Positions 24,858 through 33,564 of a stretch of 64,000 nucleotides of DNA are shown here, piece by piece. Made by a program: the position numbers and the translations under genes. This DNA comes from Firmicutes bacterium HGW-Firmicutes-16 (GTDB lineage Bacteria; Bacillota; Clostridia; Oscillospirales; Oscillospiraceae). Numbering within the stretch: the stretch's first letter is position 1; each line of letters opens with the position of its first letter. The DNA lies in NCBI GenBank assembly GCA_002841545.1, contig PGZZ01000008.1:1-64000 (forward strand). Reading direction: 5' to 3'. Under the pieces are notes generated by a model. It was not told where the DNA came from. It saw nothing but the letters and a program-made list of their open reading frames with translations, and ran no database searches.

Positions 24858-25949
24858 TCAGGAGCAAGTCTCCTGTGCTGTGATAGTATCATCGTATTGG
24901 GGACTAATCCTGTCCGTTTTAGCCGCACTCTCATAAACGGCATCTGTATCCGCGAGCGCAGCCTGCTTCTTGAGCTGCAATTCCATAAGTGTCAGCTTCG
25001 AATCGGCCTCATCCAGCTTTCGAGCAGCTTCAAGTCTTGCCATAGTTGCGGTGGAGCGCTCTTTGATAAGTACAATCGACCGCTTGTACTCGCTTTCAAG
25101 CTGCTCTGTCAGAGCCTTGCACGCCGCCAGGTTTTTCATGCTCTGATGGCTTAGCTCCTCGCAGTTTCTTGAAAGCTCCGCGATGCGCTGTTTAAGATTC
25201 TCGTTCTCGCCAATTAATGCTTCTATAGTCTGCTGCTTCAGGCAGCTCTCATTATTATAGGTGACCAGCATTTCCGACTGAGTTGAGAGCTGCTCCGTGA
25301 GCTCATTGACCTTTGAGACGAGCTCCGCGACCCGCCCTTCGGAAAGAAGCGAATTGAGGAAGCTTACCTCTTCGTCTCTTTCCGCAATAGTGCCGGAAAG
25401 CCTTGAGATTACAGCGCTGAGCTCCTTTTCCTTCTGCAGCTCTGCTTTGATAAGCTCTTTTAGCGAGAATTTTTCCTGCTCTGAGAGCACTAGCTTCTGC
25501 GAAAAATCGTCACAGGCGCTTTTCTGATGCTCAAGTTGTTTTTCAAGAAAATTTTTATCGTTTCCGCTTTTTATGAGTTCGTCCTCGAGAACTGAAATTT
25601 TGCTTTTCAGAGCTGATATATCGGACGGCGTAAAATCACCGTTTTCGATTTCGTGAATTTTGATAGAGTCCGAAAGCTCGCAATAATTGTTCTCGGACCG
25701 CACGAGCTTCGATTTAAGGATTTCGTTCGCCTTACGAAGGTTTTCCTTTTCATCGAACAGTAGCTGCTGATTACGTACAAAGGTATCCGCTGTCGATTGC
25801 TGCTGTTTCCGCAGAAGATTCAGATAATCAAGGACGGAGCTTTTTGTGTATCCGCCCAGAGCACTCTTCAGATACTGCTTGATATCGGACTCCTCGACTT
25901 TAGAGCGCAGCGCTCCCACAATACTTGCATCGCTATTTGTTTCCGTCAT
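24858..25949 (-). CDS. Coiled-coil protein at the end of the Tad operon (DivIVA-like N-terminus)
   Basis: 363 aa, mostly predicted coiled coil (about residues 35-330, rich in Glu, Lys, Leu and Ser with heptad spacing). The N-terminal stretch DIKQYLKSALGGYTKSSVLDYLN resembles the DivIVA/GpsB lipid-binding region, but the match is weak and by eye only. The ATG at 25949 is chosen because GGAGG lies 8 nt upstream; it overlaps the end of the DUF192 gene by 17 nt, so the two are co-translated. A role in placing the pilus machine at a cell site is a guess. Confidence 0.7.
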   Translation of the reverse strand: MTETNSDASIVGALRSKVEESDIKQYLKSALGGYTKSSVLDYLNLLRKQQQSTADTFVRNQQLLFDEKENLRKANEILKSKLVRSENNYCELSDSIKIHEIENGDFTPSDISALKSKISVLEDELIKSGNDKNFLEKQLEHQKSACDDFSQKLVLSEQEKFSLKELIKAELQKEKELSAVISRLSGTIAERDEEVSFLNSLLSEGRVAELVSKVNELTEQLSTQSEMLVTYNNESCLKQQTIEALIGENENLKQRIAELSRNCEELSHQSMKNLAACKALTEQLESEYKRSIVLIKERSTATMARLEAARKLDEADSKLTLMELQLKKQAALADTDAVYESAAKTDRISPQYDDTITAQETCS

Positions 25950-26289
25950 AGGGTTTACCTCCGTCACAATTAATTTCTAAAACTTCTCCGGATGAGACGA
26001 GAGCTCTGCCCGCTTTTAGCTCGAGTACATTTGCCGTACCTTTAATATACCGTCCTACACGCCAAGGCTTCAGCGTTTCCGTTCCCAGAACGGTCATGTT
26101 TTTTGATAAATACACCGCGTCTATCGGTATTTTCATAAAAAAGCAGTGTATGGAGCTGCAGCGCGTTAGAAGAATCCCCTCCTCGTCACCGAGGCTTTTT
26201 TTGCCCATGAGTCCCCAAAACCTTGACCAAAAACTGTCGACAAGATGCACGTTTTCGGCTATGACCCGACCATCGCAAATAACCTTCAT
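25933..26289 (-). CDS. DUF192 family protein
   Basis: 118 aa protein of the DUF192 family. Typical stretches are SFWSRFWGLMGKKSL near the N-terminus and IHCFFMKIPIDAVYL. Members are often found in Tad/type IV pilus operons and as exported proteins, but this one has no clear signal peptide. AAGGTG precedes the ATG. It follows tadC by 9 nt and overlaps the coiled-coil gene. Its function is unknown. Confidence 0.88.
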   Translation of the reverse strand: MKVICDGRVIAENVHLVDSFWSRFWGLMGKKSLGDEEGILLTRCSSIHCFFMKIPIDAVYLSKNMTVLGTETLKPWRVGRYIKGTANVLELKAGRALVSSGEVLEINCDGGKPYDGNK

Positions 26290-26298
26290 ATAAGCACC

Positions 26299-27240
26299 TT
26301 ATTTCAGCGAAAATATAATTGAAACCAGAGCCGGCCCCAGCAGAACAATAAGAAGCACCGGGAAAATGAGCCCGACCATCGGAAAAAGCATTTTGACCTG
26401 AACCTTCTGCGCCTTTTCCTCAACTTTGCTGCGCCTTGATGCACGCATAGCAGCGGACTGAGTGCGAAGGATGTTTTTAATTGAAATTCCGAGCTGCTCG
26501 GCCTGTATGATTGCACCAGTAAACGACTTCACTTCTTCGAGCTCGCAGCGTTCGGCAAACAGTAGAAGCGCGTCTCTCCTCGTTCTACCCATTGAGATTT
26601 CCCGATATGTAACGGTAAGCTCCTCGATTAAGGGACCTTCAAAATGACCAATGACCATTAAAAGCGCCTGCTCGAAGCCGAGTCCGGCCTCGACATTGAC
26701 ACTGAGAAGATCGAGTACATCGGGAAGCTGCCGCTCCATGGAAGCGCGCCTTGCAGAAATTCTTAATGTCAGATTAAAGCGCAGCGCTACAAAACCGCCA
26801 TAAACTCCCAAAAGCGCGCCGAAGGCTGAGCGGTATCCAAGACCGAGGTAAACGGAAAAAAGGGTAAGAATTCCGGCGGCTCCCACGATAACGAAAACCC
26901 TTATCATGGAATATTCGTCCACGCCCATGCTGATGCCGGCCTGTCGCAGTGATTTTTTGAGTTTTTCCGACTGCTTTCCCGTGTCCGATTTGAAAAGCCT
27001 CCCCTTCGGCGCATGCTTTGAAAGCTTCGCGGAGAGGGATTTTAAAAGCGGCATTATTACGCGTATATACAGGGACTTTGACATATCCTCGTCATAGACG
27101 CCGGCGTATTTTGCGTCGCTGTTCATAATATCGGAGACCCGCTTTCGTACACGGTCTTCGCGCGTGCTGCTCGTGCCGTTCATCAGGACAATCAGCGAAA
27201 ATATAAAGATACCCGAGCAGATCGCAACATAAGCTTCCAT
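26299..27240 (-). CDS. tadC: Tad pilus inner-membrane protein TadC (T2SS F family)
   Basis: 313 aa GspF/T2SSF-family membrane protein that forms the pilus assembly platform with TadB. It has an N-terminal membrane helix, a central pair of hydrophobic helices, the F domain with DVLDLLSVNVEAGLGFEQAL, and a C-terminal hydrophobic pair. The ATG at 27240 is chosen because GGGAGGG lies just upstream; an in-frame GTG about 35 codons earlier would read through a hairpin. That ribosome site is half of an inverted repeat (27251-27301), so translation may be controlled. Confidence 0.93.
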   Translation of the reverse strand: MEAYVAICSGIFIFSLIVLMNGTSSTREDRVRKRVSDIMNSDAKYAGVYDEDMSKSLYIRVIMPLLKSLSAKLSKHAPKGRLFKSDTGKQSEKLKKSLRQAGISMGVDEYSMIRVFVIVGAAGILTLFSVYLGLGYRSAFGALLGVYGGFVALRFNLTLRISARRASMERQLPDVLDLLSVNVEAGLGFEQALLMVIGHFEGPLIEELTVTYREISMGRTRRDALLLFAERCELEEVKSFTGAIIQAEQLGISIKNILRTQSAAMRASRRSKVEEKAQKVQVKMLFPMVGLIFPVLLIVLLGPALVSIIFSLK

Positions 27241-27250
27241 TAAAAAGTCC

Positions 27251-27301
27251 CTCCCATATGCGCTTTGTTTAGCGGGTTTGAATCCTCTCCTCATATGGGA
27301 G
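27251..27301 (-). promoter_or_regulatory. Hairpin that can mask the tadC ribosome binding site
   Basis: Arms CTCCCATATG and CATATGGGAG (10-bp perfect, 27251-27260 and 27292-27301). On the minus-strand mRNA the second arm overlaps the Shine-Dalgarno sequence GGGAGGG of tadC, about 10 nt before its ATG. It lies in an unusually long 137-bp tadB-tadC gap that also contains a smaller TGCCG/CGGCA dyad. Confidence 0.6.
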
Positions 27302-27377
27302 GATAATGGCAAGTGTCGCTCATGCCGATCGCCAATAAGCGGCACACCTTATCTCGAGGCTTCTTTTACATATAGCC

Positions 27378-28325
27378 TTAATACTTTATGTCCACGATTT
27401 TTCTGATCGCGAGAAAGCCCACCGCTTCAAGTATCACTGACCCCGCGAGCATGGCTTTGCCGATACCGGACTCCGCAAAGGAATTGAAATAGTGAGGATT
27501 TAGCACCATCAATATCAGTATTATAAAAACCGGAAGCAATCCTATTATTATGCCGGAAAAACGTCCTGAGGTTGTAAGAACACGGACCTCGGATTTTATC
27601 TTCAGCCTGTCGCATACAGTGTCGGCTATAATCTCGATTATATCGCTTAGATTTCCGCCGACCTGCGCCGAAATGAGTACTGCGGACACCAACAAATCAA
27701 GATCCTTGTTATTGACTCTGTCCACAAGATGCTTGAGCGATTCCTCCATGCTGATTCCGTAACGCATTTCCCGCAAAGTCTTTTCAAATTCTGTCGATAT
27801 TGGAGGCGGCATTTCTCTTGCGATGCTCTCCATGGCTTGCTGAAACGAAAAACCAGCCTTAATGCAGTTTCCCATCACTGAGAGGGATTCGCCAAGCTGC
27901 TTGGAAAACTCTCTCTCTCGCTTTTTCCTCGACCGCTGTACGAGTAAGGGCGGAATGGAAAGCCCGATTATCCCGATGCCCAGCGCCGTGATAAGGCTTT
28001 CACTGATAAAAAATGCTATTAGAGCGGGCAGCGTTGAGGACAGCACCCATCCTACAACGAATTCCGTCGGGCGCAGTCTGACCCCCGACATCACGAGATA
28101 GGACGCAAATTCCCTGCTGACTAACTGGAATCTGTGCCGTTCATTCTTTTTTCTTTTTCTACGCTTTTCTTTCAGCACCTCGACCTGTATCTCATCAATA
28201 TCGGCTTTTTTGAAATACTCCGTTAGCCTTTTTCGCATAATGGCTTTCGGACTATAGCAGAGCGCAAGCGTCAGAGCTGAATAGACAAGTACCCCGCCGA
28301 AAATTGACAGTAAAATTATTTCCAT
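27378..28325 (-). CDS. tadB: Tad pilus inner-membrane protein TadB (T2SS F family)
   Basis: 315 aa GspF/T2SSF-family membrane protein, partner of TadC in the pilus base. It has one N-terminal helix, a pair of hydrophobic segments around residues 80-125, and a C-terminal pair after the F domain (GESLSVMGNCIKAGFSFQQAM). The ATG at 28325 follows GAGAGGGACT. It starts 8 nt after the CpaF gene. Confidence 0.93.
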   Translation of the reverse strand: MEIILLSIFGGVLVYSALTLALCYSPKAIMRKRLTEYFKKADIDEIQVEVLKEKRRKRKKNERHRFQLVSREFASYLVMSGVRLRPTEFVVGWVLSSTLPALIAFFISESLITALGIGIIGLSIPPLLVQRSRKKREREFSKQLGESLSVMGNCIKAGFSFQQAMESIAREMPPPISTEFEKTLREMRYGISMEESLKHLVDRVNNKDLDLLVSAVLISAQVGGNLSDIIEIIADTVCDRLKIKSEVRVLTTSGRFSGIIIGLLPVFIILILMVLNPHYFNSFAESGIGKAMLAGSVILEAVGFLAIRKIVDIKY

Positions 28326-28333
28326 AGTCCCTC

Positions 28334-29695
28334 TCAGTTGAAAAACCATTCGTCTTTTATCGGAACTCCGTTTTCGGCGAGTTTTTCCGTAAAGCCCGGG
28401 CGGATACCGGTGGAAAGGAACGCCCCTTTGAGCCTGCCGGAGGAATCCAGTCCCTCAGACTTGTAATAGAAGATGTCCTGAAGGGTTACGATGTCCCCCT
28501 CCATACCAACGACCTCGGTGATGTTTGTAATCTTTCTCGAACCGTCCCTCATACGCGCCTGCTGAACTATGATGTTCAGTGCGGAGGAGACCTGCTCTCT
28601 GATGGCCTTCACCGGAATCTCCATGCCCGACATGAGCACCATTGTTTCAAGTCTTGATATCAGATCCCTCGGGGTGTTTGCGTGGGCGGTCGTAAGTGAG
28701 CCGTCGTGTCCTGTGTTCATGGCCTGAAGCATATCCAAAGTTTCACCGGAACGCACCTCGCCGACGATTATCCGGTCAGGACGCATACGCAGGGCGTTTC
28801 GTACCAAGTCTCTGATCGTAATTTGCCCCGCGTGCTCAAGGTTAGGCGGTCTTGATTCGAGCGTCACGACATGACCCTGCCGGAGCTGGATTTCCGCCGC
28901 ATCCTCGATTGTCACAATGCGCTCGTTGTCAGGTATATAGCCCGACAAAACGTTCAGGAGCGTTGTTTTGCCGCTGCCGGTGCCGCCGGAAACGATAATA
29001 TTCGTCCTACCTTTGACACAGGCTTCCAGAAATGACATCATTTTCGGCGAAACCGAGCCGAAACGTATCAGGTCCGTATCCGTAAACGGCGTTTTTGAGA
29101 ATTTTCTTATGGTTATCGTCGGCCCGTTCAGCGCCAGCGGAGGGATTATAGCATTGATACGCGAGCCGTCTGCCAGGCGCGCGTCCACCATGGGGCTTGC
29201 CTCATCGACGCGCCGTCCGACACTTGATACTATGCGGCTGAGGACGTTTAACAAATGCTCGTTATCCTTAAAGACTGTTGAGGACAGCTGGAGCTTGCCC
29301 TTTCTTTCCACATAAACGCTGTAGGGACCGTTAACCATGATTTCCGTTATTTCGGGATCGGCGAGAAGCGGTTCGAGGGGTCCGAGGCCCACCACGTTGT
29401 TATAGATATCCCTCACGAGTCTAATGCGCTCATTGCGGGGTATGGCGCTTCCGTTATCGTCCACAAGCCCCTCTATTGATTGCAATATGTACTCTTCGCT
29501 GACACCTTCGGTTTTCCCCCTTGAATAGGCGTCTTGATTGATAAGCTCGATTATATCGCTGTGGATTTTTTCCTTCAGGTCGGAATACTCGTCTATGTAA
29601 GAGGCGCCGCCCTTGCCCGAAAATGTCTGAGCTTCGGGAACTGTATTCTGCGGAGACACCGCTTTTTTATTTTCGATCCTTTCAAGCAAACCCAT
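28334..29695 (-). CDS. cpaF: CpaF/TadA family pilus assembly ATPase
   Basis: 453 aa hexameric ATPase of the type II/IV secretion superfamily that powers Flp pilus assembly. Walker A is GGTGSGKTTLLN (about residue 235); the Asp box (IVTIEDAAEIQL), Walker B region (DRIIVGEVR) and a His-rich motif (GHDGSLTTAHAN) follow. The ATG at 29695 has GGAG at 7-8 nt; an ATG 13 codons upstream lacks a ribosome site. It acts in the cytoplasm bound to TadB/TadC. Confidence 0.95.
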   Translation of the reverse strand: MGLLERIENKKAVSPQNTVPEAQTFSGKGGASYIDEYSDLKEKIHSDIIELINQDAYSRGKTEGVSEEYILQSIEGLVDDNGSAIPRNERIRLVRDIYNNVVGLGPLEPLLADPEITEIMVNGPYSVYVERKGKLQLSSTVFKDNEHLLNVLSRIVSSVGRRVDEASPMVDARLADGSRINAIIPPLALNGPTITIRKFSKTPFTDTDLIRFGSVSPKMMSFLEACVKGRTNIIVSGGTGSGKTTLLNVLSGYIPDNERIVTIEDAAEIQLRQGHVVTLESRPPNLEHAGQITIRDLVRNALRMRPDRIIVGEVRSGETLDMLQAMNTGHDGSLTTAHANTPRDLISRLETMVLMSGMEIPVKAIREQVSSALNIIVQQARMRDGSRKITNITEVVGMEGDIVTLQDIFYYKSEGLDSSGRLKGAFLSTGIRPGFTEKLAENGVPIKDEWFFN

Positions 29696-29736
29696 AATAA
29701 GCTCCGTCCAATATGCCGCAATCGCGGGATCCATAG

Positions 29737-30963
29737 TTACTGCGCTTTTCCGGATAGTTGAGCCCTGCTTCCTTTACCTTGAAGCCCAAGCTTCTTTTTC
29801 TGCTTCGGACTGAGAGTGGTAATATCCTGCGTCCCTTCAAGGAGCAGGGATGCAACCATCGTGACCGCCTGACTCAGCTCGGCTTTGGGGGCACCGATTA
29901 CGAAGGGTATTCCGAGGTTCAGCGCCGTCACCGCAACCCTGTAATCGCTGGGTATCTTCGCCCATATCGGACAGTCGATAAGCCTTTGTACATCGTCCAG
30001 CGTTATCGCGCCAATGTTCACAGCTCTGTTGACTAGAATCTTCACCTTGTCAATCTGCTGGAGAGACTTCAAAATATTAAGGCTCTGCTTCGAATTTTTG
30101 AGTATTGAGATGTCGAGTCCCGTCACGAACAGAATCATGGTCGAGATCTCCAGCGCCGTTATCGTGACGTCCGAAAAGGTCGGAGGAGTATCGATTATTA
30201 CATAATCGTAATAGGTTCGTAGCTGCCCCAGAATACTCTGCACCTTTTCGGGTGAGACAAGCTCCGCAAATTCGGGACTTTTCGGTGCGCAAAGCACGTG
30301 CACTCCGCTGGAGTGAACGGTCATATAGCTTCTTATGAGGTCAATATTGGGAGATGAGAGCTCCTGTGAAAGCTCGGAAATTGTATCAACAGGGTCAATG
30401 TCCATAAACACGTTAGCGTCCCCGAACTGAAGATTCAGATCAACTAGCGCGACTTTTTTCCTGCTTTCCGCAAGCTTAACAGCGAGATTCACTGCCAGCG
30501 TTGTTTTTCCCAGCCCTCCTTTTGCTCCGAAAACGGTTATCACCTTCGATATCCAAGAAAGACTCTGCTTCCCGCTCAGCGATTCTATTCGGGCGCTCTC
30601 ATTATGAAAGACAGTCTTTATGTAATCACAAAATTCCTTTGAAGACTTCGGATACCCAATCACATTGTGCGCCCCAACCGAAAGCGCACTTTGAAGCAAA
30701 TCCACATCCAGATACTCGCAGAGCAATATGACATGGGAGCGCGGTCTTGAGAAGGTAATTCTTTCGGTCAGGCTTAGGACGTCGTCTTCCCCAGCACCAT
30801 AAGACATTATGATGATGTCCGGCGAGAGGTTTTCGATACGCTCAAGTGCGTCTGTCCCGCCCGAAGACTCTCCGAGGACTACGATTTCCTCATTGTCTAT
30901 CATGCGCCTGAGCGCTCCGAGCGTGCGCTCAAGCCTGCTTATCAGCAAAACATTAATTTTCAT
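29737..30963 (-). CDS. cpaE: CpaE/TadZ-like pilus localisation ATPase
   Basis: 408 aa. The N-terminal about 125 residues resemble a receiver-like domain; from about residue 140 a MinD/ParA-type ATPase follows, with the deviant Walker A motif GAKGGLGKTTLA and DTPPTFSD. TadZ/CpaE proteins place the Tad machine at a cell pole or site. The receiver part retains an Asp in IIIMSYGAGEDD but not a clear phosphorylation site. The gene follows cpaB by 18 nt. Confidence 0.92.
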   Translation of the reverse strand: MKINVLLISRLERTLGALRRMIDNEEIVVLGESSGGTDALERIENLSPDIIIMSYGAGEDDVLSLTERITFSRPRSHVILLCEYLDVDLLQSALSVGAHNVIGYPKSSKEFCDYIKTVFHNESARIESLSGKQSLSWISKVITVFGAKGGLGKTTLAVNLAVKLAESRKKVALVDLNLQFGDANVFMDIDPVDTISELSQELSSPNIDLIRSYMTVHSSGVHVLCAPKSPEFAELVSPEKVQSILGQLRTYYDYVIIDTPPTFSDVTITALEISTMILFVTGLDISILKNSKQSLNILKSLQQIDKVKILVNRAVNIGAITLDDVQRLIDCPIWAKIPSDYRVAVTALNLGIPFVIGAPKAELSQAVTMVASLLLEGTQDITTLSPKQKKKLGLQGKGSRAQLSGKAQ

Positions 30964-30981
30964 TTCTCGCTACCCCGCCGC

Positions 30982-31707
30982 TCATCTTGCCATGACGTCG
31001 TCGAGCGTAATGCTCGGCTGCTTAGTTTCATCAGTATCGATAGGTGATCTCAGAATTGCACGAAGCTGCCCTTCAAACTGCGCCTCAGAAAGCTCCATGG
31101 CCTGCTTGGGAGTGACTTCGAGAGTCAGCGTCGTATAAACCGGTGTGTCGCTGCTAACTTTCCCGTCCTTGGAAAGCACATTATCAACGGCGAGAACATT
31201 GATGTTTTCGAGAATCATCGTGGTATGAGAGACCTTGGCGGAGCTGTCGGCGGCTTCATCGGACGCCGTAATCAGAAATTCGCCGATTATATCAATGCGA
31301 TTTCCCGGAGCAATCATGTAGGCGAGACCTGCGGTTTCGTCAACTGCTATCGTTATTGCGCGCAAACCCGGCTTAATCGCATAGGCAAGAGTCTCGTTTC
31401 CGTTTTCTCCTGTCGAAACGAGCTTTGCGCCGAGTATTTGTTCACCGGCAAAGATTTCTGCGTTCGAGACCTTCCCGATGATTTTAGACTGGTCTGTTAT
31501 CGCGCCTGATATGACAGCCCCCAACGGCAGTTCCGCCATCTGAATCATCGCAGCCGTAATCGGTGTATCCGCCTTAATATTCAAGGCAGCAACGAAAACG
31601 GTCATCGTTTCGGTATCTGTGGGTCGGTTCAGCGAGCTTAAAAACACAAACAGCAGTAACCCTGTCACAGCAGCCGAAATAATAGCCAGTATCCTTACTT
31701 TTTTCAC
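30982..31707 (-). CDS. cpaB: CpaB/RcpC family pilus assembly protein (SAF domain)
   Basis: 241 aa. An N-terminal membrane helix (about residues 7-27) is followed by a SAF domain (about 37-105; VAALNIKADTPITAAMIQ) and an RcpC-like beta-rich region facing outside. In Gram-negative bacteria CpaB works with the secretin; here there is no secretin gene, as expected in a Gram-positive, so it probably serves the cell wall passage of the pilus. The start is GTG at 31707 with GGGGAGG 8 nt upstream. Confidence 0.92.
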   Translation of the reverse strand: MKKVRILAIISAAVTGLLLFVFLSSLNRPTDTETMTVFVAALNIKADTPITAAMIQMAELPLGAVISGAITDQSKIIGKVSNAEIFAGEQILGAKLVSTGENGNETLAYAIKPGLRAITIAVDETAGLAYMIAPGNRIDIIGEFLITASDEAADSSAKVSHTTMILENINVLAVDNVLSKDGKVSSDTPVYTTLTLEVTPKQAMELSEAQFEGQLRAILRSPIDTDETKQPSITLDDVMAR

Positions 31708-31739
31708 GACGCGCGACCTCCCCTTTATGCAAAAGCAAT

Positions 31740-32735
31740 TTAGTCCAGAAGCTTAGTGACGTATAGTCCGAAATCCTGCCCGCTTTTTCCTACTGCGGAA
31801 TTCGGCAAAGTAATATCCTTAATATAAGTAGCCTCGATATATGAGTTGTTGCCGCTTCCGCCGCACGTTTCAAGGAAAAATGCGGCAAAAGCTACAATCT
31901 TCACTTGCTTTCCCGGGAGCACTTCAATCACCGGCACATATACGAGTCTGGGGCAATCCGGAAGATAGTTATCAGCGGTGCAGCCGTCCGTGCATCTTGA
32001 AACGCGAGTCGTAAAGCCATCCATCGTCGGTCCCGACATATTGCCACTTTCCATATCAAGTACCTGCCCAACGGCAAGTGTGCCGCTGTATCCGTTTGCA
32101 AGAAGCAAGCTGTATGTACTTGCGCCCGAACCATCGATTCTTACGGCACCAAACCAGCCGCTTACCGTGCCGGTGTCAATGCCAATCAAGTCTGTATCAG
32201 TACTGCATTTTATCGTCAGGCCTTCAATAACCCCGGCGGCTATTGCCGAGCTCAGACCGGATTCGGATATGCAGAGAGGAACGACTCCTTTAACCCCGCC
32301 GACAGGTGAAAGTCCCGCCGACGAAGTACGCATGACCGTACCGGAATCGATACCGAGGACTTTAATAAAACTGTATTTGACCGTGATTGTCTTCGTCGCC
32401 CTGATCCCGATAATCTGGTTCTCGGGATTGTCATTTGCATATAAAGGCTCAATATCATCACGCGTAATTTCAAATTTATTTAATGAAGCATAGGCTATAG
32501 CTTCATTTTCCGCCAAAGCCCATGCAGTGGAACTGACGCTGCTTGCCGGAAGCTCCTTGACCGCCGCGAGAACCGCGCTGTCCAACGAATTCTGCAGCTC
32601 TGCCCCCTCGCTGTAATAGACGCCTTTATCCACCACGAAACCGGTGATTCCAATCAGAACCGCTAGTATCACGGCGATAACAATCGAGACCGAGCCATGC
32701 TGTTCACTGTAGATTCTTTTAACAAGTCTGAGCAT
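31740..32735 (-). CDS. TadG-like pilus assembly protein
   Basis: 331 aa. After a short charged N-terminus (YSEQHGSVSI) comes one long hydrophobic helix (about residues 16-38, IVIAVILAVLIGITGFVVDKG), then a large extracellular region rich in Ser, Thr, Gly and beta-type residues. This is the TadG/DUF2134 arrangement. The Glu at +5 after the glycine, found in true pilins, is missing, so prepilin processing is doubtful. The ATG at 32735 has AAAGGA upstream. Confidence 0.82.
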   Translation of the reverse strand: MLRLVKRIYSEQHGSVSIVIAVILAVLIGITGFVVDKGVYYSEGAELQNSLDSAVLAAVKELPASSVSSTAWALAENEAIAYASLNKFEITRDDIEPLYANDNPENQIIGIRATKTITVKYSFIKVLGIDSGTVMRTSSAGLSPVGGVKGVVPLCISESGLSSAIAAGVIEGLTIKCSTDTDLIGIDTGTVSGWFGAVRIDGSGASTYSLLLANGYSGTLAVGQVLDMESGNMSGPTMDGFTTRVSRCTDGCTADNYLPDCPRLVYVPVIEVLPGKQVKIVAFAAFFLETCGGSGNNSYIEATYIKDITLPNSAVGKSGQDFGLYVTKLLD

Positions 32736-32767
32736 ACTCACCAGTCCTTTTAGCCAAATAACAATAT

Positions 32768-33148
32768 TTACTCCAGCCTCATAACACATTGAGTTGTAAT
32801 CGTACATTTTCCGTCCGGAAATAGTTCCGAAATGAGTGGTGTGAGCAGCTTGACACTGCTGCTTACTTTGACAGTAATTGTGTCGCCCGTAACGGATAGT
32901 GTCACGACGGGAGAATCAATCGTCGGGGCTCTTGAAGTAACGATGCCGGCGGCTACTGTCCTGTCGTCATCTGTGCTGCTGTCATAATAGTGTATAGCGG
33001 TGTATCTCGTAGCCTCTCTTGCTGCGTTTTGAGCCAACAGCTGGTTTCCAAAAACCCAGCCGAAGTTCAGGATGCCGCTTATGAGCAACAAAAGTATCGG
33101 CAGCACCAACGCAAATTCAACCGTGGCCTGTCCTCTTTCGCTTTTCAT
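32768..33148 (-). CDS. tadE: TadE family pseudopilin
   Basis: 126 aa. The N-terminus MKSERGQATVEFALVLPI has the Flp-type cleavage site after Gly6, with Glu at +5 and Phe at +6, followed by a hydrophobic helix. TadE pseudopilins are processed by the TadV peptidase and assist pilus assembly. Cys residues near the end (KCTITTQC) could form a disulfide outside the cell. GGCGGTGAT precedes the ATG. Confidence 0.93.
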   Translation of the reverse strand: MKSERGQATVEFALVLPILLLLISGILNFGWVFGNQLLAQNAAREATRYTAIHYYDSSTDDDRTVAAGIVTSRAPTIDSPVVTLSVTGDTITVKVSSSVKLLTPLISELFPDGKCTITTQCVMRLE

Positions 33149-33183
33149 CCGAACATCACCGCCCCATATGTAATCTTGAGACA

Positions 33184-33200
33184 GACCGCCGCGGTCTGCC
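33184..33200. repeat. Dyad in the flp-tadE intergenic region
   Basis: Perfect dyad CAGACCGC-c-GCGGTCTG (8-bp arms, single central base), which as RNA would form a compact hairpin. It lies between flp and tadE in the same orientation. Confidence 0.5.
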
Positions 33201-33245
33201 CGCGCGTTAATATTGTTTGCTCTATTTCAGATTAAGAGAGTAAAG

Positions 33246-33276
33246 GCAGGCTCAGGCCATAAATGCTTGAGCCTGC
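33246..33276 (-). terminator. Attenuator-like hairpin downstream of flp
   Basis: Perfect 9-bp arms GCAGGCTCA and TGAGCCTGC (33246-33254 and 33268-33276) with a 13-nt loop, right after the flp stop. The minus-strand side continues CTTTACTCTC, a poor T tract, so it may be a partial terminator or an mRNA end-protecting hairpin. Confidence 0.6.
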
Positions 33277-33310
33277 TTTCTCTCTTCGCCTCTTTGTGTT
33301 TAGGCGAGTA

Positions 33311-33475
33311 TTACGACGTCGGGAGCGCTACACCATTGAATAATCCCATGATTTTGTCTTTGAGAAGAGCGATTGCCGCGATGACAACTACCGCGATGAG
33401 GCCGATAATCAGACCGTACTCAACCATACCCTGACCGCTTTCTTCGTTTTTGAGCCAACCTAAAAACTTTTTCAT
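33311..33475 (-). CDS. flp: Flp-family pilin
   Basis: 54 aa, the major subunit of the Tad pilus. It reads MKKFLGWLKNEESGQGMVEY at its start, with the cleavage site after Gly14, Glu at +5 and Tyr at +6 (the Flp signature), then one long hydrophobic helix (about residues 20-43) and a short tail. AGGGGG precedes the ATG. Many Flp precursors are this short. It lies between the TadV peptidase and TadE genes and is followed by hairpins. Confidence 0.95.
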   Translation of the reverse strand: MKKFLGWLKNEESGQGMVEYGLIIGLIAVVVIAAIALLKDKIMGLFNGVALPTS

Positions 33476-33564
33476 GCTAAAATACCCCCTATAAAAATTT
33501 GTTTATCGATATATGTAAACACCACCGAGATGGTATTTGCCAAAATTAAGTGGCCTGCCCATGA

